Of a DNA stretch of 21,609 nt, positions 16,059-21,609 are shown in pieces. The stretch's first letter is position 1. Every line of letters begins with the position of its first letter. Origin of the DNA: Bacillota bacterium (GTDB lineage Bacteria; Bacillota; Limnochordia; Darwinibacteriales; Darwinibacteriaceae); the NCBI GenBank assembly GCA_012799115.1, contig JAAZLY010000106.1:1-21609 (forward strand), in the 5' to 3' direction. The notes beneath the pieces are model-generated. The model saw only the letters and a program-made list of their open reading frames with translations. It was not told the DNA's origin and did not search any database. The translations under genes and the position numbers were made by a program.

Positions 16059-17378
16059 ATGACAGTGTATTTTCCAGAAGTAGAAAAAGTATTGTACGAG
16101 GGTAAGAAGACAGACAATCCCCTAGCGTTTCGTTATTACGATCCGAAGCGGGTTATTGGAGACAAGACCATGGAAGAGCATCTACGCTTTTCAGTGGCTT
16201 ATTGGCACACATTTGTGGCAACCGGGGTTGACATGTTTGGTTCCGGTTCGGCTATCAGACCTTGGGATAACCTGACTGATCCCATGGCTATTGCCAAGGC
16301 AAGGGTCTATGCGGCCTTTGAGTTCATGGAGAAGATGCAGATTCCCTTCTTCTGCTTCCACGATGTAGACATTGCCCCTGAAGGTGCCACCCTTAAGGAG
16401 ACCTTTGCAAATCTAGACGAGATAGCTCAGTTGACCAAGGAACTCATGGACAAAACGGGTAAGAAGTTGCTCTGGGGAACAACCAACCTCTTCTCTCATC
16501 CTAGGTTTATGCATGGCGCTGCAACCTCTCCCAATGCTGATGTATTCGCTTATTCAGCGGCCCGTGTTAAGAAGAGCATGGAGATTACCAAGGATCTCGG
16601 TGGCGAAAACTATGTCTTCTGGGGTGGCCGTGAGGGCTACGAGACACTTCTCAACACAGATCTGAAGCTGGAGTTAGACAATCTTGCTCGCTTCTTGCAT
16701 ATGGCTGTGGACTATGCCAAGAAGATTGGCTTTAAGGGTCAATTCCTCATTGAACCTAAGCCGAAGGAGCCCACAAAGCACCAGTATGACTTTGACGTAG
16801 CGACTGTGTTGGGCTTCTTACGTACCTATGATTTAGACAAGGATTTCAAGGTTAACATTGAAGCCAACCATGCTACCCTCGCTGGCCATACCTTCCAACA
16901 TGAGCTACGTTTGGCCAGAGTAAATGGACTCTTGGGTAGCGTAGACGCTAACCAGGGTGATGAGCTGTTGGGCTGGGATACAGACCAGTTCCCCACGAAT
17001 GTTTATACCACATCACTGGCTATGTATGAAATTCTGCTCAATGGTGGCTTGGCACCAGGTGGCCTAAACTTTGACGCCAAAGTTCGCAGAGGTTCCTTTG
17101 AGCCCATCGATCTGTTCTACTCGCACATTGCAGGTATGGACGCCTTTGCCCACGGCCTCATCGTGGCAGACCGCCTCTTGACCGATGGAGTATTTGAAGA
17201 TTTCGTAGCCGATCGCTATAGCAGTTATCGTTCGGGTATTGGCGAGCAAATCATCCAGGGTAAGGTTGGATTTGAAGAGCTGAGCCGTTATGCCTTAGAT
17301 CACGATCAGATTACGCACAGTTCAGGACGTCAAGAGTATCTCGAAGCTGTGTTAAACCGTTATATCTTGGAAGCATAG
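16059..17378 (+). CDS. xylA: D-xylose isomerase, class II
   Basis: It converts D-xylose to D-xylulose in the cytoplasm. Its 439 residues with the N-terminal extension are the class II length, and the active-site numbering coincides with the Escherichia coli enzyme. H101 and D104 lie in CFHDVDIAPEG, E232 and K234 in IEPKPKEPTKHQYDFD, E268 and H271 in IEANHATLAGH, D296 in DANQGD, D307 and D309 in WDTDQFP, and D339 in NFDAKVRR. All metal and catalytic residues are present, so the enzyme should be active with Mg2+, Mn2+ or Co2+. AGGAGG (16046-16051) stands 7 nt before the ATG. It lies between transporter and kinase genes, forming a complete uptake-to-xylulose-phosphate route. Confidence 0.98.
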   Translation: MTVYFPEVEKVLYEGKKTDNPLAFRYYDPKRVIGDKTMEEHLRFSVAYWHTFVATGVDMFGSGSAIRPWDNLTDPMAIAKARVYAAFEFMEKMQIPFFCFHDVDIAPEGATLKETFANLDEIAQLTKELMDKTGKKLLWGTTNLFSHPRFMHGAATSPNADVFAYSAARVKKSMEITKDLGGENYVFWGGREGYETLLNTDLKLELDNLARFLHMAVDYAKKIGFKGQFLIEPKPKEPTKHQYDFDVATVLGFLRTYDLDKDFKVNIEANHATLAGHTFQHELRLARVNGLLGSVDANQGDELLGWDTDQFPTNVYTTSLAMYEILLNGGLAPGGLNFDAKVRRGSFEPIDLFYSHIAGMDAFAHGLIVADRLLTDGVFEDFVADRYSSYRSGIGEQIIQGKVGFEELSRYALDHDQITHSSGRQEYLEAVLNRYILEA

Positions 17379-17391
17379 AAAGGGTAGCAAG

Positions 17392-18891
17392 ATGAATTAT
17401 CTTTTAGGACTTGATATTGGAACCTCTGCAGTAAAGGCTTTGCTGCTGAGTACGGATGGTGATGTGGTAGGAAGTTTTACGACGGAGTATCCGTTCTTCA
17501 CGCCGCGCCCCGGTTGGTCTGAGCAAAACCCGGAGGATATGTGGCAGGCAACCACTGCAGCCATTAAAGGTGTGTTGGCGAAATTCGATGTGACCGGAGA
17601 GTCGATTCTAGGAATAGGCCTCTCTGGCCAGATGCACAGCTCGGTCTTTCTAGATGATCAATGCGAAGTGATCAGACCGGCGATACTCTGGAATGATGTG
17701 CGCACAAGTGCTGAATGCCGTTATATCGAGGAGAAAGTGGGCCGCCAGGTCCTCCTTGAGGAAGTGTGCAATCCTGTTTTAGAAGGATTCACCCTGCCCA
17801 AGCTCGTCTGGCTTAGAAATCATGAGCCAGAAAACTTCGCCAAAGTTCGCTACTTGGTGCTCCCGAAGGACTATGTGCGCTACCGTCTAACTGGTAATCT
17901 GCAGATGGAAGTATCCGATGCTGCGGGCATGGTCATGATGAATGTACGCCAGCAAGTCTGGTCCGAACCAGTTCTTGGGGCTCTTGATCTGTCTAGTGAG
18001 ATTTTGCCTCCCATCGTCCAATCGGGAGAAGTTGTAGGGACGATCCGCTCCGATGTGGCAGAGGCCACAGGACTAAAGGAAGGCACCCCAGTCGTGGGTG
18101 GTGGAGCGGACAATGCTTGCGGAGCCATAGGCTCTGGTGTTGTTAAGCCCGGACGGGGTATGGTCAGTCTAGGGACAAGTGGCGTGCTCCTTGCCCATTT
18201 GGCAGAGCCCAAGCTTATAACCCATGGTACTGTCCATATGTTTAACAGTTGTATACCGAACCAGTTCTACATGATGGGCGTCGTGCTCTCTGCGGGATTA
18301 TCCTTGAGTTGGGTGCGCAAGCAGCTCGGTCTGGAATCCGAGTCCTATGATGAGCTAACCAAACGGGCTGCAGCGGTGCCGCCAGGCAGCAGGGGCTTGG
18401 TCTATCTACCTTACTTGACCGGTGAACGGACCCCCCACGGTGACGCTAATGCTAGGGGAACCTTTGTAGGGCTCAGTGCGACCCATGGTCCTGATGAGAT
18501 CATCCGCTCAGTGCTAGAAGGCATTGCCTTTGCCCTTTGCGACTCGGTAGAACTCCTTCGTTCTGCAGGATGGGAAGGAACAGCCCTCCGTGCCTTAGGT
18601 GGCGGCGCTAAGTCGGACCTTTGGAAGGAGATTATCGCCAGTGCCACAGGTCTGTCCCTAGAGGAAATCAATGTGGATGAAGGTCCTGGTTTAGGTGCAG
18701 CGATTCTAGCTGGGGTAGGAGCCGGTGTCTACAAGGATATCGGAGAGGCTTCCGACTCGATCATTTCCGTAACTCGAGTGGTAGAACCTAATCCAGCATG
18801 GCGTGAAACCTATCAGGAACTCTATGGAGTGTATAAGGATCTCTATCCTGCTTTAAAAGGTTCCTTTGATCGCTTGGTTGCCTTCTCGTAG
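17392..18891 (+). CDS. xylB: Xylulokinase (FGGY family)
   Basis: It phosphorylates D-xylulose to D-xylulose 5-phosphate with ATP, feeding the pentose phosphate pathway. The protein has 499 residues, normal for the family. The N-terminal phosphate loop GLDIGTSAVK (6-15), LSGQMHSSVFLD (78-89) and the ILWNDVRT segment (98-105) are present. The catalytic base D240 lies in VVGGGADNACGAIG. The C-terminal domain has LGTSG (260-264), LPYLTGERTPH and RALGGGAKSDLWKEI. The MHSS motif and the ERTPH segment favour xylulokinase over glycerol or ribulo-kinases, and xylA directly precedes it (13-bp gap with an AAAGGG ribosome site). It is the last gene of the run before a terminator. Confidence 0.97.
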   Translation: MNYLLGLDIGTSAVKALLLSTDGDVVGSFTTEYPFFTPRPGWSEQNPEDMWQATTAAIKGVLAKFDVTGESILGIGLSGQMHSSVFLDDQCEVIRPAILWNDVRTSAECRYIEEKVGRQVLLEEVCNPVLEGFTLPKLVWLRNHEPENFAKVRYLVLPKDYVRYRLTGNLQMEVSDAAGMVMMNVRQQVWSEPVLGALDLSSEILPPIVQSGEVVGTIRSDVAEATGLKEGTPVVGGGADNACGAIGSGVVKPGRGMVSLGTSGVLLAHLAEPKLITHGTVHMFNSCIPNQFYMMGVVLSAGLSLSWVRKQLGLESESYDELTKRAAAVPPGSRGLVYLPYLTGERTPHGDANARGTFVGLSATHGPDEIIRSVLEGIAFALCDSVELLRSAGWEGTALRALGGGAKSDLWKEIIASATGLSLEEINVDEGPGLGAAILAGVGAGVYKDIGEASDSIISVTRVVEPNPAWRETYQELYGVYKDLYPALKGSFDRLVAFS

Positions 18892-18903
18892 GAATTTGAA
18901 TGG

Positions 18904-18941
18904 AAAAGCGTTAGTACTCTGCTGAGCACTAACGCTTTTTT
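18904..18941. terminator. Bidirectional terminator between xylB and the convergent proline genes
   Basis: AAAAGCGTTAGT (18904-18915) pairs with ACTAACGCTTTT (18928-18939). The stem continues after one mismatch with CTC/GAG and ends in a TGCT loop. Six T follow on the plus strand (18936-18941) and four on the minus strand, so it can serve both converging transcripts. Confidence 0.9.
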
Positions 18942-18960
18942 GTGTTCGATTTAGTGTTCC

Positions 18961-20592
18961 TTACTTCTCACCCAGGTGTGGGTAACGATAGTCGTGGGGA
19001 GGCAGTAAGTTTTCCTTAATGGTGCGCTGGGAAACCCATCTTTGCAGGTTAATGAGGCTACCTGCCTTGTCATTTGTACCAGAGGCTCTAGCTCCACCAA
19101 AGGGTTGTTGGCCAACTACGGCGCCGGTTGGTTTATCGTTCACGTAGAAGTTACCAGCGGCTTCCCTCAGGGCGTCAGCTAAGAATACGATATCTCTGCG
19201 ATCTCTGGCGAAAATGGAACCGGTAAGACCATAGGGAGATGTTGTATTACATAGTTCCAGAGCTTCGTTGAGATCTTCGTCTGCATAGACGTAGACGGTC
19301 AATACTGGACCAAAGATCTCTTCTTCCATCAGCTTGAACTTAGGATTGGTGGTTTCAACGATGGTAGGCTGGATAAAGTAACCGACGCTATCATCATAAT
19401 CTCCACCGACTAGGATCGTTGCCTCACTGGAGTTCCTTGCATAGTCGATATAGGATTTGATATTGTTAAAGGCTTTTTGATCAATTACTGCACCCATGAA
19501 GTTAGTGAAATCGGAGACATCGCCAACTTTAAGCTCTTTGGTCATCTCTACGATGCGTTCTTTCACCTCAGGCCAAATGCTTCTGGGGATATACGCTCTA
19601 GAAGCTGCAGAACATTTCTGACCTTGGTATTCAAAGGCGCCACGTACTAGGGCTACACTCAAGGCGTCGATGTCGGCGCTCGCATGGGCAAAGACGAAGT
19701 CCTTACCACCGGTTTCGCCCACGATCCGTGGGTAGGTATAGTAGTCTTGGATATTAGCACCGATGGTTTTCCACATACTCTGGAAGACCGGGGTGCTTCC
19801 GGTAAAGTGAAGACCTGCAAAAGCGGGATGGTTCAGGACGGGATCGCCCACTGTACCGCCTGAGCCTGGAACAAAGTTGATGACTCCAGGTGGCAAACCA
19901 GCTTGCTCAAGGATCTTCAGGATGTGGTAGGCTGGATAAACTGCGGAAGAGGCAGGCTTCCAGATTACGACATTACCCATCATGGCTGGAGCGGTTGGTA
20001 GGTTGCCGGCAATCGCTGCAAAGTTAAAGGGTGTGATGGCAAAGACGAAGCCTTCTAGTCCCCGGTGCTCGACGCGGTTCCAGCTTAGGGGGCTCGATGC
20101 AGGTTGCTGGCGATAGATCTGCTCCATATAATGAATATTGAAACGCCAAAAGTCAATCAGCTCACAGGCTGAATCGATTTCCGCTTGAACAGCTGTCTTA
20201 CTCATGTTCAGCATGGTGGCGGCATTCATCAGGTAACGCTTTTCATGGGCCAAAATCTCGGCAGCCTTCATAAAGATACCTGCCCTTTCCTCCCAGGGGA
20301 GGCTAGCCCATTCCTTACGAACCTTCAGTGCTCCTTCGATCGCTGCCTCTACTTCTTTGGTGCCGGCTTGGTGAAACTGACCCAAGACGTGGCCATGATT
20401 GTGGGGCATGACGCACTTGCCGACGTTGCCAGTGCGGATTTCCTCACCATTGATCACAACGGGAATATCCAGCTGCTTACCACTTAGTTCTGCCAACGCC
20501 GCCTTTAATTTCGCCTTCTCTGGGCTTCCTGGTCCATAGCCCTGAACCGGCTCGTTTTGTGGAGTTGGCATTGTGAAAATTCCATTTGACAT
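18961..20592 (-). CDS. pruA: 1-pyrroline-5-carboxylate (L-glutamate gamma-semialdehyde) dehydrogenase
   Basis: It oxidises glutamate semialdehyde, the open form of pyrroline-5-carboxylate, to glutamate with NAD+, the last step of proline catabolism. The protein has 543 residues. The MSNGIF...NEP...GPGSPEK opening and length are those of the stand-alone P5CDH subfamily common in Bacteroidota and eukaryotes, rather than the RocA-type enzyme of Bacillus. Aldehyde dehydrogenase residues are N190 (TPFNFAA), K212 (WKPAS), the FTGST loop (263-267), E293 (GETGGKD) and the catalytic C327 (YQGQKCSAASR). A GAGGTGA ribosome site stands just upstream of the start. The DAO-family gene 19 bp upstream is probably its partner, producing pyrroline-5-carboxylate. 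Confidence 0.95.
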   Translation of the reverse strand: MSNGIFTMPTPQNEPVQGYGPGSPEKAKLKAALAELSGKQLDIPVVINGEEIRTGNVGKCVMPHNHGHVLGQFHQAGTKEVEAAIEGALKVRKEWASLPWEERAGIFMKAAEILAHEKRYLMNAATMLNMSKTAVQAEIDSACELIDFWRFNIHYMEQIYRQQPASSPLSWNRVEHRGLEGFVFAITPFNFAAIAGNLPTAPAMMGNVVIWKPASSAVYPAYHILKILEQAGLPPGVINFVPGSGGTVGDPVLNHPAFAGLHFTGSTPVFQSMWKTIGANIQDYYTYPRIVGETGGKDFVFAHASADIDALSVALVRGAFEYQGQKCSAASRAYIPRSIWPEVKERIVEMTKELKVGDVSDFTNFMGAVIDQKAFNNIKSYIDYARNSSEATILVGGDYDDSVGYFIQPTIVETTNPKFKLMEEEIFGPVLTVYVYADEDLNEALELCNTTSPYGLTGSIFARDRRDIVFLADALREAAGNFYVNDKPTGAVVGQQPFGGARASGTNDKAGSLINLQRWVSQRTIKENLLPPHDYRYPHLGEK

Positions 20593-20611
20593 GTAATCAC
20601 CTCATGATATT

Positions 20612-21609
20612 TTATTTCAGTAACTCATCACCGCTAAAGTCACGATAGGGAGAAAGATCAGCAAACACCTCTTTATCTTCCTGTCCTTCTGCAATGGCCA
20701 GGGCAATTAGGTCAGCAAGGCCTGGTCCAAGCATAAGCCCTTGACCGCACATACCAATAGCGTGAAAGAACCCCTCTACCTGATTGTCGAATCCGACAAT
20801 GGGCTTTCCATCTGGGGTCATAGGATACAGACCACGCCAGATTCTGCGTACCTTAAGGTTTCTCAAGCGCGGGTAAAGGTTAAGCATACGGGGAATAACC
20901 ATCGGCAAGAACTCCGATGTGGAGCGCCTGTCTGTTCCCATGCGTTTAGGTCTAGGTGTAATGCAAAAGACAATTTGATCTTCAGCATTCTGGTAGAAGT
21001 AGTAGTTATCAGACTGTTCGTCGGGGGCAATATCTACGAGCATAGGCAAGAAAAAGCGCTTCACAGGTTCAGTTACTCCAGCCTCATGGGAGTCAGGGTA
21101 GACCGGTAAGTCTGTGCCAACCATGAGGGAAATATCTCGGCCAAAGCCTCCTGCAGCATTGACCACATGGGAGCAGGCTATCTTGCCATGCTCAGTAATG
21201 ACAGACCTTACCTTGCCCTTCTCAATCTCAAACCCCGTTACTGCCGTATTAAAGAGAAAATCAACACCTTCTCGGCAGGCTAGATGATGAAAAGCGTTAG
21301 CGAGTTTGAGGGACGATAGATGCCCGTCTTCTGGCGAAAATGTGCCGCCTAGGAGTCCTTCGGACAAAATACCTGGGCAGCGCTCCTTAACCTCCTCAGG
21401 CTCGATCCAATCGATGTTTAGACCAAAACTCTTTTGCAGAGGCAAAAGGCTCTTCAGCCCTTCCGCGATACTTTCCTTATAGGCGGGAAAGAGATAGCCA
21501 CCTTCTATATAATCCACATCCTGACCTTGCTCAGGCAGTAAGCGCCGGATCACATCCAAAGACGCATTGCCAACCTTAATCTTGGCCCGATCGGAGTGGG
21601 TGGCTCGAA
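20612..21609 (-). CDS. FAD-dependent oxidoreductase of the DAO family, 5' end missing
   Basis: The frame runs off the window edge: codons upstream of a TTG at 21559 read RATHSDRAKIKVGNAS without a stop, so the true start and the FAD-binding GxGxxG lie outside. The visible part has the substrate-domain and C-terminal features of sarcosine/glycine/proline oxidase-like flavoproteins: DYIEGGYLFPAY, HVVNAAGGFGRDIS, and GLYPMTPDGKPIVG followed by GFFHAIGMCGQGLMLGPGLADLIA. DAO enzymes oxidise amino-acid C-N bonds. Immediate co-transcription with pyrroline-5-carboxylate dehydrogenase makes proline (or hydroxyproline or D-proline) the best substrate guess, possibly as the beta subunit of a multi-subunit proline dehydrogenase. 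Sarcosine oxidase beta-like activity cannot be excluded. Confidence 0.82.
   Translation of the reverse strand, partial: RATHSDRAKIKVGNASLDVIRRLLPEQGQDVDYIEGGYLFPAYKESIAEGLKSLLPLQKSFGLNIDWIEPEEVKERCPGILSEGLLGGTFSPEDGHLSSLKLANAFHHLACREGVDFLFNTAVTGFEIEKGKVRSVITEHGKIACSHVVNAAGGFGRDISLMVGTDLPVYPDSHEAGVTEPVKRFFLPMLVDIAPDEQSDNYYFYQNAEDQIVFCITPRPKRMGTDRRSTSEFLPMVIPRMLNLYPRLRNLKVRRIWRGLYPMTPDGKPIVGFDNQVEGFFHAIGMCGQGLMLGPGLADLIALAIAEGQEDKEVFADLSPYRDFSGDELLK

Overview
The window is a chromosomal pentose (D-xylose) utilisation locus followed by part of a proline-catabolism operon. Gene content points to a Bacillota-like (Firmicutes-type) anaerobe: YesM/YesN-type two-component proteins, a XylR-type ROK regulator, an iron-dependent alcohol dehydrogenase, strong AGGAGG ribosome sites and frequent GTG/TTG starts. 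None of the three sugar-binding proteins carries a lipobox cysteine. All have ordinary signal-peptidase-I type leaders, which is what one expects in a cell with an outer membrane and periplasm, so a diderm Bacillota lineage or a similar group is my inference. Base composition looks intermediate and even throughout. I saw no insertion sequences, tRNAs, rRNAs, CRISPR arrays or prophage genes.

Layout, left to right. (1) The 3' part of an EAL-HDOD signalling gene (cut by the window start) ends inside a strong terminator. (2) A three-gene sugar-sensing unit (1234-5165) encodes a periplasmic sugar-binding protein, a membrane histidine kinase and an AraC-type response regulator. It resembles the XylFII-LytS-YesN xylose sensor described in Clostridium beijerinckii. 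(3) A first sugar ABC transporter of XylF/XylG/XylH type (5297-9220) sits behind a promoter with tandem AT-rich repeats and a palindrome. (4) An iron-containing alcohol dehydrogenase (9394-10572). (5) A ROK-family XylR-like regulator (10744-11985) with a palindrome on its own -35 box. (6) A second ABC transporter of ChvE/GguA/GguB type (12137-16030), run together with xylose isomerase xylA and xylulokinase xylB (16059-18891). (7) A bidirectional terminator. (8) On the minus strand, 1-pyrroline-5-carboxylate dehydrogenase and an upstream FAD-dependent DAO-family oxidoreductase cut by the window end.

How it works together: external pentose is probably sensed by the periplasmic binding protein and kinase, and the response regulator probably activates the first transporter. 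Two parallel high-affinity importers bring sugar in. XylA and XylB convert D-xylose to D-xylulose 5-phosphate for the pentose phosphate pathway. The ROK regulator probably supplies intracellular sugar control. The minus-strand pair probably oxidises proline or a related amino acid to glutamate and is functionally separate. The most useful new observations are regulatory: a hairpin that can hide the ribosome site of the sensor gene, a 20-bp-period direct repeat at the xylF-like promoter, and three different palindromes at three transcription starts or leaders.
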